This document shows positions 35,682 to 47,252 of a stretch of DNA of 64,000 bases, in pieces. A program made the position numbers and the translations under genes. Under the pieces are notes generated by a model. That model saw only the letters and a program-made list of their open reading frames with translations, had not been told where the DNA came from and did not search any database. Location: contig JAQSEB010000082.1 in NCBI GenBank assembly GCA_030063045.1, positions 2,914,001-2,978,000 of the forward strand. Direction: 5' to 3'. The first letter of the stretch is position 1, and every line of letters starts with the position of its first letter. The stretch is from Pratylenchus scribneri (taxonomy: Eukaryota > Nematoda > Chromadorea > Rhabditida > Pratylenchidae).

Positions 35682-36716
35682 ATTTATAATTTAATTTAAA
35701 TAAATTATTTATTTGTTAAGTTTTATGTAATTAAATAAAATATTTTTGATGATACTTTGATTACTAAATTATATATATTTTAATATAATGATGATAAAAG
35801 AAAAAATTGGACTACCGTTATATTAAATCCCTTATTAATAGCCCAAGGTTACTAAATAAACGGATTAATGGCATTTTATAATTTTAAGTGTCAAGAATCT
35901 TTGAGCACAGCGAATTATAGACAACAAGTGAGAGAAATGAGTAAATCAATCTAAAAATGGCTTTTTTATTTACTAGAGAGAAGGTTTGATTTACATCAAT
36001 AGATGATTTTTGAGAAAAAATTTTTCAAAGTTTGGACGAATTTTAATTCAAAAGTACCTTATTTTATTGCAGAGAATCATAATTAAATGCTTAAAAAATC
36101 CATTTTACATGGTTTTAAGCATTTTTTACATTTGTTACCAAATAAAATGCTCAAAGTACGCAGTACTCAAATAATTTGCCTATTTGCCATAATTTTAAAC
36201 AACCTAAAATAAAATTTGATTTCAGCAACCTTTGGCCCTGCTGACCAATAAATATATTTGGTAAATTCTGCTGTTAGGATTAATTTTATTGTATTTGTCA
36301 AAATGCAAATATTTTTTTGCCAACAAATATTCTTTTTGTAACCTTTGGCCCAATAAAATTTGAGTGTATCCATTTTTCTATCGGGCATGAATTTTGTTCT
36401 GTTTGTCCAGCAGATTTACAACTGTATTTAAATTAAAACGCCACATGTCACAATGTGTGCTATGCCGCTAAATTTTGGAGAAAAATTTAGTAGGCCCAAA
36501 TGTAAATTCGTTTTGCTATAAATTCCCATTGTAATCCCAAATTCGCCACCATTTATTCTATTCGAATATTTTACAAATATGGTTTCCATCTCCAAACAAC
36601 TTTCATCCATAGGTTAATTAGGAAATTTTTTACGACTTCATCAATATCCTAACATCCGATAATGGGAGTTATACCCTTTTTTGTACAAATAAATTATATT
36701 CATTGAACCCAGAAAA
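35682..36716. other. Intergenic region inside right arm
   Basis: Mirror of 29095-30129. AT-rich, with short unsupported ORFs on the minus strand (36167-36388, 36428-36610). No element or RNA gene recognised. Confidence 0.5.
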
Positions 36717-37838
36717 ATGCGTCATATTTTACAATTTCTACTTTTGTTTTTCATACCATTGTGCTTTTCCATTATCGGCTTAAATGCACAGCAGAACGGA
36801 TTTGAGGGTGATGGCCTGGATGTTGGCCCGGATGTACCTTCACCAACAAATTCCACCACCACTCTTTCACCATCAACGCCATATGATGATTATGATGGCG
36901 ATGAAGAAGTCGTTGATGAGGAAGATGATGACGGAAATTTTACGGCAGTTGCATTCAAAGCTATTTGGAAAAGAGAAGTGATGTGCATTTTGGAAAGCAT
37001 TGGTTGTCCTGACTTCAACAGACACACGTAATTTTTTTTTTTATTATTTCACAATTTTTCATATTTTTCCCATCAGAATGAAGCAAATTTTCATTAATAA
37101 CTAGACAAAAATTTTTTCTAATTATTAATAAATTTTCCCTAATTTCGCTTGATTAGCTATTATTTTCCACAGATACACTCATTGTAAACGAGCTGGCGGC
37201 AAATATTTTAAATGGAAAACCGGTCCAAATTCGCCATGTTGCCGATTCACATCCAAGTCGAAATGGTCAAAATTCATTGACAGTTGCCATGAGGATGACT
37301 ACAGTTGGGCGACAAATGATGCCAAAGTGGTATGAAGAAAATATTATTAAATGATCTTCATTGTTTTCCTAATTAAAACAATTTTTCGTCAATCCATTGG
37401 ATAAAAGATCCTCCTATAGAACTTTGGTCAAAAAACAATCTATTCTATTGTTACAAATTTCATTACACTGATTAGTGATTATATAGAACATACATAGTGT
37501 GGACAGCAAAAATTTTAAATTTAATATCCAAAAATATGGATTTTGTATCCAAAAATATGGAATTTTGATTTTGGATAAACAAATAATATTTTGGATTGAT
37601 ATTTACAATATACAAAGAAAATAAAAAAAAATGAAAAAGAATATTAAAAGCATTGGTCATTCAAACATCTAAATGCTTCTCATAGAAAATTATATAATGA
37701 AATTATTTATTAAAAACAAAAATGATCAACTTCTTAATTTTATTTAAAATTTTAGCCACTTAAAATGTATAATTTCCAATTATCTCACTTCAGATCTACT
37801 GTGCTCAATACTATGAAGATGGAGCTGCATGCAATTGA
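36717..37838 (+). CDS. Cys-rich secreted protein of unknown function (right-arm copy)
   Basis: Exons 36717-37027, 37173-37329 and 37794-37838 give a 170-aa protein identical to the left-arm copy. It has a signal peptide, an acidic linker, and a C-terminal half with CILESIGCPDF, HCKRAGGKYFKWK, SPCCRF, DSCHEDDYSW and YCAQYYEDGAAC. It lies head-to-tail downstream of the DUOX maturation factor-like gene. Function unknown; composition suggests a small disulfide-bonded extracellular protein. Confidence 0.78.
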
Positions 37839-38293
37839 TTGTATTTTGCTATTACTGGGAGTAAATGAACATAAATGAATATTAATGATGAAAAAAAATG
37901 AAAATGAATCAATTGAATTAATAATAAATCTATCTGAAATTTTCATAAATGATATATTTTAATGGAACAAATGATATTATTTGTCATCTACCTGATTTTA
38001 TGGTGAATTTGGAGGTAGAAAAGGTAATTTTTCCTCAAATTTTTGAAAAACATTTTTAACTACACTAAATATATATAATACATGTTTCACAATGGTTTTT
38101 AGTCAAAAAATGTACTTCCGATTAATTCCCAAAAATCTATCATTCTATAAGAAAAATAACCAATTTATAATTTCGTTTAAAATATAAATGGAATTTAAAA
38201 TTTATATAATTCGAAATTACAAGTTTATATATCACAAAAAAGATGACATTTTTTATGATTCATTAGATTTTAATCAATCAGCAAAATTCCATT
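37839..38293. other. Intergenic spacer inside right arm
   Basis: Mirror of 27518-27972, between convergent genes. AT-rich, no feature recognised. Confidence 0.6.
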
Positions 38294-39118
38294 TTATTCT
38301 CTGGCATTCCTTCTTCTACTGCAATAATTCATGCATTCATTGTAGGTGCCAAAATTGTTTGCATTGCCCAATGCACCCAAATAGCTGAATATTTTGCAAT
38401 TGTCGATGGAATTGTCATAATAGTAGAGCTAAAATATTGGAATTTTATTAAATATTATTTGCTCTTCAATCTTACGGGAGAATGTTTTGGGATGGCCGCC
38501 TGGTATCGACCAGTGTCATATTCAACCTCACAAACGGTGGCTGAAATTAATGGAATAATAAATATAAATATTAAAAATTATATTTTACCTTTGGAACTGG
38601 GGCAGCAAAGTTCGCCAGCACATTTATATCCATCCGGGCATGCATCACCTGTGGAACAATTCAATACCCTGGCTTCCGGATCAACGGCTGCCCGAATGCC
38701 ATCTTCGCATTTGGCTGAAAGAGGGAATTGGTATATAATTAATGAAAATGTAATGAATTCCTTACGAACTGCCAAAATCTTTGGATTCGGTTTTGGGATT
38801 TGTTTAATTTTGCCACAATTCGCTTTGCATTCCTCCAACGAGGCAAAACGATTTTCATTTCCTGAGCAGCCGGAATAGGCGAATGGCTGGCAGTGGAAGG
38901 TGATTGTGTCGAAATAGAAAAATGAACCGCCATTTGGATTTTGACAATCTTTGTCGCCTTGATCTTTTGCTAAAATAAAAATATCATTTTTGAAATTCTA
39001 AAATATTTTATAATTTTTTTTTACCTTGTCGGCAAATAATATTCTTATCATCGGAGTCGGCAATGATTTGACCAATTAATGCAAGGGAAAAAAGGCAGAA
39101 GGAAATTGTTTTGTTCAT
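38294..39118 (-). CDS. Secreted Kunitz/lustrin-type protein (right-arm copy)
   Basis: Mirror image of 26693-27517 with identical 207-aa product and intron positions. Domain order: signal peptide, complete Kunitz, lustrin-type Cys segment, altered Kunitz lacking the second and fourth cysteines. It is transcribed divergently from the glutathione peroxidase; the 369 bp between the two start codons must hold both promoters. Confidence 0.9.
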
Positions 39119-39487
39119 TTTTAATTTTAAGAAAACTTAATGAATTTTTTAATTCTTAATTTGGATATTTATTATTTCCTTTTAGGACTCATTTTATAGA
39201 GAATTTTATTAGTAATAAAAATAAAAATTTGATTGATGATTTAGTAAATGAGACAGAAAAAAACATTAAAATTTTGTTTATTTGCCCTTTAGTAATTTAA
39301 CTAATTTCATATTTGTTCCGGTTTACTAAAAAATGAAAAATATTACACTTTGGAATTTAAAATATTATTACACTTCAAAATTGTTTATTACTAATAATTG
39401 TCGAATATAAACTCGATTGGATTTGGGACAGAATTAACTCATCATCATTTTTTAATATAATTAAAAATAATTCAAAAACATCCAAAA
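39119..39487. promoter_or_regulatory. Divergent promoter region, Kunitz/lustrin gene and glutathione peroxidase
   Basis: A 369-bp AT-rich interval lies between the start codons of two divergent genes. Its mirror (26324-26692) is present in the left arm, where only the Kunitz/lustrin side still drives a full gene. No specific binding motif can be named from sequence. Confidence 0.5.
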
Positions 39488-40477
39488 ATGTTCTCTTCAA
39501 AATGTCGACCACTTTTCCTTTTGGCCATTGTCTGTTCATGTCTTATCGTGGATGGATGTTTTGCGGCCGCAACAAAGCACAAAAAGGAGAAGGAACAACA
39601 TAGTGTAGTGAAAAAGCATGCCGGACCAAAATTGATGGACGAAACTTCGAGATTTAGTAAATGTTCGGCGGCAGAGGATATGCGAATTCATGATTTCCAA
39701 GTGGAACAATTGTCCGGAAATTACACCGATTTGACCCCATATAAAGGACAAATTGTGTTGGTTGTGAATGTTGCCAGTTTTTGTGGTTGGTCAAATTTTA
39801 AATAAATTTAATTAATTTTTAATATTTTAGCATTCACTCAACAATACAATGATTTCAATCCATTAATTGAGAAGAATTTGGCCATGGGAAGGAATTTCTC
39901 CATTTTGGCTTTTCCCTGCAATCAATTCCATTTGCAAGAACCGGCCGAAAATCAAGAAATTTTGAATGGTGCTTTTTAAAAATAAATTCAAAAATAATAT
40001 TTCTTTGAAGGTTTGGCCCATGTTCGTCCTGGGGATGGATGGAAACCGCATCAAAATTTGCATATTTTCGGTAAAATCGATGTGAATGGCGATGACCATC
40101 ATCCACTTTTTGAATTCCTCAAGGTAAACTCAAAATAAATTTTAATTGAGTTTTTGATTCTATTTCAGAATTCTTGCCCAGAAACAGTGAAACGAATTGG
40201 CACAAAGGAGGAAATGTTCTACAATCCAATTCGTAGCAATGATATTACATGGAATTTTGAGGTACAAAAAAAGGAATAATATTAAGTCAAAAATATTATT
40301 CAATTACAGAAATTCTTGGTGGATGCCGAAGGCCGTCCCCGTTTCCGATTCCATCCAACTGTGTGGCAACATGGACGAGTCATTCAGAAATATATTGACA
40401 TTTTGGCAGCAGAACAAGAAGGTGGTGCCTCGGATAAGGTGGCAAAACCAGAAAATGAATTGGCAAAATCTGCATAA
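39488..40477 (+). CDS. Secreted Cys-type glutathione peroxidase
   Basis: Five exons (39488-39785, 39831-39968, 40011-40123, 40169-40261, 40310-40477) give 269 aa. A signal peptide ([20 protein letters not shown]) precedes a Lys/His-rich stretch ([14 protein letters not shown]). The GPX fold then shows NVASFCAFTQQY with Cys in place of selenocysteine at the catalytic site, [13 protein letters not shown] with the catalytic Gln, and the catalytic Trp/Asn in ITWNFEKFLVD. The family normally reduces hydrogen peroxide and lipid hydroperoxides with thiols. Secreted Cys-type GPX proteins are known from nematode cuticle and secretions. The first 57 coding bases belong to the duplicated arm; the rest is single-copy here. 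Confidence 0.93.
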
Positions 40478-42040
40478 AAATTGATGGAAAATATATTTTG
40501 AATTTGTATAAAAAGAACTTTTAAAAATATGATAAAATATTGTGAAAATATTAATGTGTAATTGTTTTAAATTTATTATTTAATAAAGAATTGTGTAATT
40601 CATATTGAGCAGATCCTATAAATGTTTATCTTTCTTAAATTAACAAATAATTAGTAGAGTTGACCAAAGTCAGTTTCCTTTTGAAAAATGGATTAAATTT
40701 CAAACTGAAATTTGGGAAATTTTGTTCAATATAACAGAAACGAAAAAAGACATTTTTTCCAAAAACCGAAAAGCAGGTTTTAAAACCGAGACCGTCTAAA
40801 AAAATGATTTGATCAACCTTAATAATTAGTAAGGAAAATTAGGATAAGTAATTCCTTGAGGACAAATATTTTTTTTTATTTTAATGGATTTAAAATTAAT
40901 TGGCACAAAATGTATTTAGCAGCTAAAAGATTAAAGGATTGGCGTTAATTATAGAAGACAAACAATTCTTGAGGTTGCAATAGAAATGATGAGACTGGAA
41001 ACATATGTGTAATAATAATAAAATTTGAAAAATAGCATTATTTAAAGTAGAGTATTTTATTCTAGATTCGTTTTGTTTTTTCTTCCTTCAAACATTTTTA
41101 ATTCTAATCTAAATACGTATAAAATTAACAGGCTGAAATTCCCTAGTAGCAATAGCAATCACATTCACACCAGGCATGACCACGGCTACGGCTAAGCCGC
41201 GGTTAGCCGCGGCTAGCCGCGGCTACGGGCGGCTAACGGCTACAAATTTTGAAAATTTGACGGCTAAAGGGCGGCTAACGGCTATAAACCCATAGCCGCG
41301 GTTAGCCGCGGGATAGCCGCCATCCACAAATTTTCTATTTTTTAAAGAACTTTTCTTAAAATTCCCTCCATCAATATTTATTATTTTTTAATTTAAAAAT
41401 TTTTGCAATTATTTTAAAATTTTTGGTTAATAATTTGCAAATTTTTCTCAGCGGGATAATTTTTTGCTTATTTTTTCTTTTCTGGTATTTTTTAAAAATT
41501 TTTTTGACCAAAAAAATTTTTTTCTAAAATACGGCTAACCGCGGCTAGCCGCGGGCGGCTACGGCTATAAAATTTCAAAAAATAGGCGGCTACGGGCGGC
41601 TACGGCTATGAAATTGCCACGGCTAAAACGGCTACGGCTATTGAAAAATTGTAGCCGTGGTCATGCCTGATTCACACCAATTAATTATTTTTCCATAAAT
41701 ATTTATTCATTGTCTATTCATATTTTTTAAATTAATTTTCTTAGTAATTTATTAAATATATGAACCCATCCATTATGTTCCACTTTTTAATAAATAAAAA
41801 TTGTAAAAAACAAAAACAAAGGCCAGACGAGGAAATTAGTAAATTGAAATGATGAATGAATTAATGAATGATGGGAATATGAAATAATATTTGCGCAGTT
41901 TGAACTCTCATCATTACGCCTAATATGGGAAAAGGAAAATCAATTTGTAAATATACTCTTTCCTTAGAATTTTACAATTTAATTTCTAAAAAAAAATTAA
42001 TTACTTATATTAACAAATTTAGAATCAAAAAAATTCAAAA
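40478..42040. other. Intergenic region with inserted hAT-like element
   Basis: AT-rich spacer between the peroxidase and GGT genes. At 40650-40820 a segment begins with GTTGACCAAA and ends with TTTGATCAAC, a possible decayed inverted-repeat element. The GC-rich palindromic element at 41171-41669 is annotated separately. No gene is visible. Confidence 0.55.
41171..41669. mobile_element. hAT-like MITE with 8-bp target duplication and GCCGCGGCTA repeats
   Basis: The ends are perfect inverted repeats CAGGCATGACCACGGCTAC and its complement. They are flanked by identical 8-bp direct repeats ATTCACAC (41163-41170 and 41670-41677). An 8-bp duplication with CAG-starting ends fits the hAT superfamily. 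Both outer thirds consist of many copies of GCGGCTA/TAGCCGC in either orientation, often as the palindrome TAGCCGCGGCTA. The middle (about 41330-41530) is AT-rich. There is no ORF, so it is non-autonomous. Confidence 0.9.
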
Positions 42041-45000
42041 ATGAAAATTGTCCAGAAAAAGTTAATATGGATTTCGGTAATCGGCATCTTTGTTTTATTA
42101 CCCATTTTATTCTTTATTGCCATCAAGTTCTATAATCCAATACAGGCAATTAATTCAAAATAATCAATTCAAAAATTAATAAATACAAAAATAGGATTCA
42201 TTTATCAATACTGCAATAACGGAATCCAATGAACTGTCGAATTTAAGCATCGGAGATCCTGGCCCACTTTCATTGATGGATGAACAGATTGGAGGGAATA
42301 ACAATAATGATGGATTGTCAAATTCAACATTTAAATGGCCTCCTCCATCGGAAAGTGTCCAAGGGCAATATAGAAAGGCGGGAGTGGTTACGGATAATGG
42401 TAATTTTATAATAAAATAATATAATTTAAATAATTTATTTGAAGGACTTTGTAGTGAAATTGGAAGGTCGTTTTATATTAAATTAAATATTATTTAATAA
42501 TATTTTCATAGGGACATATTGATGGAAGGAGGAAATGCAATTGACGCAATGATTGGTACAAAACCATACATTTTTTATAAAAATTTTATAAAATTTTAAG
42601 CCAGTTTTTTGTGCATTGGCGTAGTCAATCCACAATCTTCTGGCCTTGGTGGCGGATTTTTAATGACAATTTACAATGCAACCACAAATGTATGACATCA
42701 ATATAAAATGAAATAATTATTTAGATTTTTAAAGAAATGCCAAACAATTGATGCCCGTGAAACGGCGCCATTAGCATCGAATGCCACAATGTTCCAGCAA
42801 TTCCCGAATGATTCTTCCATCGGATATCGGTAGGATAATTTTAAGGAAAAATTACAATTAAATTATTTAATAGTTCTATTGCTGTTCCGGGAGAATTGCA
42901 TGGTTTTTGGACGATATATACTAAATTTGGATCTGGGAAAATTTCCTGGAAACGATTGATTGAACCTTCAATCAAATTGGCACAAAATGGTTTTCCCGTT
43001 TCCGCCCATTTGGCCATGGTTTTGCATCAGAAAAGAGTGGAAATCAATGCGAATGATGCAATGAGGTTGAACATTATAATAATTTATAATTTATTTTTAG
43101 AGAAATTTTTATGGACAATCTAACCGGCCTACCATTTGAAGAAGGGGATATAATAAAAAGGAAAAATTTGGCCAATTTTTTGGTTAGAAAAATAGTAAAA
43201 AATAAAAATAACATTCATGAAATTTAGTTAGTCGAATTGGCCAGTGCAAAAAATCCATTGAAACTTTTCTATAAAGGTAGAATGAAATATTCTTTTCAAT
43301 ATTCTTTAATTTTGAAGGCAAAATTGCGAAAAAATTATCAGCTGAAATTAAAGAAAATGGTGGCGAAATTGGATTCCAAGATTTTGAGCAATATGAGTTA
43401 GGAAAAAGAAGGAAATAATTAATTTTATTAATTTATTTAGGACAATAATTCACAAAAATCCATTGGAAAGTGAATTATTAATAGAGGAGGAATTGACTAT
43501 GTGTGGCCCACCGCCGCCATCCTCATTTGCAATTGTTCAGGCAATTATCAAAATTATGGCTGGTTGGAACGGGAATTAATTCGGAAATTAAATTAAATTA
43601 TAGAATTTTACCATAAAAATGTGAATTTGGACGATCCATTGGTCTATCATCGACTCATTGAAGCACAAAAATTTGCATATGCCCAAAGGACAAAATTGGG
43701 TGAGCAAATAATTGGCACCATAAAAATAAATATTTTAGGTGATTCAACATTTATACAAAATGCTTTGGAAATTAGCAAAAATATAACCAAAAAGTTTTAT
43801 AATGTAATATTTGTTTAATAGCTAAATTATTTTAAAGTGAATTTGCCAAATGGATTGCCTCAATTGTTCCTGACACGGCTCAACCTTTGCATTATTATTC
43901 TCTGGATTTGAGTGCACAAGTTCCGGATCATGGTCATATTATCAATAAATATTAAATAATGGAAGATTGAACGCAATTTTTACCTCTTTTTACTCCCTAA
44001 TTATTTTTTACCCCAAGAATAGTTTTTTACTTCTACCAGTAACCGGTTTTGATCCAATAAACTTTATAAAAATTTGTAAATTTAAATTTACTCATCGAGA
44101 CTTATCGAATTGTATATAAATCGTTAGGTTTTAGCTTTAATTTAAAGTCTTATTAAACCAAAAATTGGTATGTAATTCGCTCAGATTCGATTTAAACTAA
44201 GAAATTTTTTTGTTAAAATGTTCATTTCTGTGAAATCTCTATAACTACAAATTGGTATAAAATTTAAATTTGTATGGTCTAAAGCCGTTTTCTGATTTAT
44301 ATAAGTCAGAATATTATTTTTGTGGTATAAAAAATGAAATAAAAAATATTTTTAAATTTTCAATTGATTCTAATTGATTAATAAGTTAATAAATATTAAA
44401 TTTTAGGTACTTCACATGTGTCAATCATTGATGCCCAAGGGAATGCCATTTCGGCAACAAGTTCCGTCAATCAATTGTTCGGAATTGAATAAAAGTATCA
44501 AAAAATAATAATAAAATTTTAGACTTGGCTCAATGAGAATGTCACCAACATTTGGTTTAAAAAATATTTATATTTAGTAAATTAAAAATTCAGGAATAAT
44601 TTGGAATGATTCAATGGACGATTTCAGGCAATTTTATTCAATTTGGAAATATTTTTATTTCAATTCAGTTCCCCAAACCGAAATAATTCATATGGATTTG
44701 CTCCATCGCCAGAAAATTTCATTTCGCCCAAGAAAAGGCCAATGTCCTCGATGAGCCCAACTGTATGGAAATTTTAATTTTTTTAATTATCAATTATTTT
44801 AGATTATTTACAATAAAAATAAAGGGAAGGTAATTTTTTGTAATTTCTGAAATTTTTTTATTAAAATTTTAAAAAAGGTGAAAATGGCTATTGGAGGTTC
44901 AGGTGGCTCCAGGTTGGTTTATTGGGATAATAAAATTTAAAAAATATTTAATAAGGATTATTTCGGCAATTGCACAATCTGTCATTCGGGCACTCATTTT

Positions 45001-45546
45001 TAACCAGGCAGGCTTTATTAATTTTATTCACAATTCATTTTTTAAATTTTTAGACTATCAAAGAAGCCGTGGATGCTCCCCGTTTCCATAATCAATTTTT
45101 GCCACATGTCACGTCAGTCAAAAATTTTTTTAAATATATTTTTTCTTCCTTTTTTTAGCGAATTTGAGCGTTCAATTCCTCATGTAAAATTTAAATAATA
45201 TTTTAGATTTATAAATTAGTATATTTATAAATATGATTCCAGGAAATGATTAAACATTTGGTCAATGAAATGCATCAAAATATGACTGGTTGGAATCTTT
45301 CAAAAATATTTATATTTTAATTAAGTGAATTAAAATAAAAATTGTTGAATATTCATTTATTTTTCATTATAATTCTTTTAGTGGTTGAAAAACAAATTAG
45401 CATTGTTCAAGCATTGCTTGTGACCAATAATGGGTTTATTCATGCAAATAGGTTTTCACAACTTTTTATTTATCCCATAAATATAATTATATTTTCTCAT
45501 CAGTGATTTTCGTCGGAAAACAGCCTCATTTCCAGCTGGATATTGA
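42041..45546 (+). CDS. Gamma-glutamyltransferase (GGT), type II membrane protein
   Basis: A gene of more than fifteen short exons. The N terminus has a single membrane anchor (WISVIGIFVLLPILFFIAIK). Then follow GLCSEIGR/DILMEGGNAIDAMI, VNPQSSGLGGGFLMTIYNAT, IDARETAP, VPGELHGFW, GPPPPSSFAIVQAI, and the autocleavage and nucleophile site DHGTSHVSIIDAQGNAISAT, where the Thr after DHG is the catalytic residue. MDDFSSP, SSMSPTIIY and GGSGGSRI complete the active-site and C-terminal signatures. Known: the enzyme cleaves the gamma-glutamyl bond of extracellular glutathione and feeds cysteine recycling. The intron just before the catalytic exon (43938-44405) is long and holds a decayed repeat element. 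Exon ends in the 3' third were not all fixed. Confidence 0.92.
43985..44345. repeat. Decayed MITE-like repeat in GGT intron
   Basis: The left side reads TTTTTTACCCCAAGAATAG and the right side ends in GTGGTATAAAAAATGAAATA. This resembles the element at 32881-33135, whose inverted ends also contain TTTTTACCCCAA. The dispersed motif is present near 44091-44117 (CATCGAGACTTATCGAATTG). The ends have diverged, so the limits are approximate. Confidence 0.5.
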
Positions 45547-47252
45547 TGACCAAATAATGAAATAAATAATCAATTTAAACTACTTATGATATATGATAAC
45601 CATTATTGAAATTATTTTAATATTATTTTATTATATTTCTTAATTTGTTTTGAAATTAGTTATAAATTTTGTATTTCCATTTTGATTTAAAACATTTGAA
45701 CATATTCAAACTCTATTTGAGCTTTAAGAAGCATCCAATTTCCAATCCAACTCTCAAATGTAACCCAAATGAAACAAACACAAAAAATATACATCAAGCT
45801 AAATATTTCACTTTATCTTTTTGCTTTCACTAATTGTTGCTTTGCTGCCTTTTTTTCAACCAAAAATAGTAATAAAATCCATTGTTCCATATTTAATTTT
45901 TCCCAGTTAGAGAAGAGATAGATTGGCAATAACTTAACAGCAATTATGATACGACAAGATTTGGAGGACTTGATGCTCAAGAAAATAATATATTAAAAAA
46001 TTCATTATTATTTTGAATAAATTTTTGTTGCTTAAATAGATAGAATTTTTGATTTTTTGCAGTCTTTTTCCCATTTCTTCATTATTTTGATATTGATATG
46101 GAAAAGTTTTGATTATTGTTCATTTCATCGATTTATTCTAATTTTCAATAAAAAGCAGCTATATTATTTTCAATTTAAATCAAACCTTAATACATTCCCT
46201 TTTAAATGCACTTCACTCCAATAATTCATACCCTCTCATTTTTTTGTGCAAATATTTGAATATGAAATTTGAAATTTGAGGGAAAGATGGGGACCAGAGA
46301 GAACAAAATTTTGTCCCAAAAATCCACCTTTTTATTAAAATTGAATAAATAGAATGAAGAGAGGAATGGACGGTTTTATATTTATGGTGAAATGGCCTTC
46401 CATAAAAAATTGGCCTAGAATAAATTAAAATCGAATTTATTCGGGAATTATTGGCCGTCTGGGGATGAAGAAATAATCGACCCCAATAATACCCGTCAAT
46501 ACCGAGGACCGAGATTCCGCTACCAAAAAATAAAAATCCAAAAAATAAATTAAATGATAAATATTTCAGCTATCATAAAAACATATTTTTCCAAATTTTT
46601 TTAGACGTTTTTTATTTTTCAATTTTCATTCTTTTGAATTTCCAAAAAAATTTTTAAAATTAATTTTTCAGGAATTTTTTTTCCTCTCATTTAAAATTTA
46701 TTTATTTTCGGGAGAACAATTCTTCATTTTTTCCATTTTGGCCTCTCCAATTTTTAGCCAATTTTCCTTGCCAATATTCGGCCAAAAAATGCAATTTATT
46801 ATATTTTATTTTCCCACTCATTCAATGAATGAATGAATGTGCATGCACAAAAAACATTCTTTCGGGAAGTTCTTTTTTCAAAAAATTGATATATTTTAAT
46901 TTAAACAAATATTTTATTTATATTTTACTAAAAATATCGATTTTATTTTTTTTAAAATAAATTTCTAACAATAAATATTATTAAACAATGCAGCGAAAAA
47001 TTGAAAATTATTATTTTTATGGGCCAATTTATTTTCATTTGTTTTCTCTTTCGAAAATTTCGCGCATAACAAAAATTCAATGATTTTTTATTATCCCTTT
47101 TTTGAAAATTTCAAAATATAATTATCCTCTCTTTTAGTGAAAATTTTTTCAACAAAAATAATTTCATTTTTTAGCTATTGTCTTCTGAATAAAATAATAA
47201 TTTAATTTAACACCCAAAAATTTCAACAAAATTGATTAAATTAGTAATAAAA
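45547..47252. other. Long intergenic region
   Basis: AT-rich DNA between GGT and the EF-hand/Rab gene. A small ATGAATGAATG repeat sits near 46823-46838. I see no ORF, RNA gene or inverted-repeat element. The right end is the likely promoter of the Rab gene. Confidence 0.55.

Larger units (their letters stand above)
35222..39544. repeat. Right arm of 4323-bp inverted duplication
   Basis: Reverse complement of 26267-30589, separated from it by a 4632-bp spacer. Both outer genes run intact through the arm edges: the DUOX maturation factor-like gene at 35222 and the glutathione peroxidase at 39544. This marks the right arm as the probable source copy. Confidence 0.97.
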
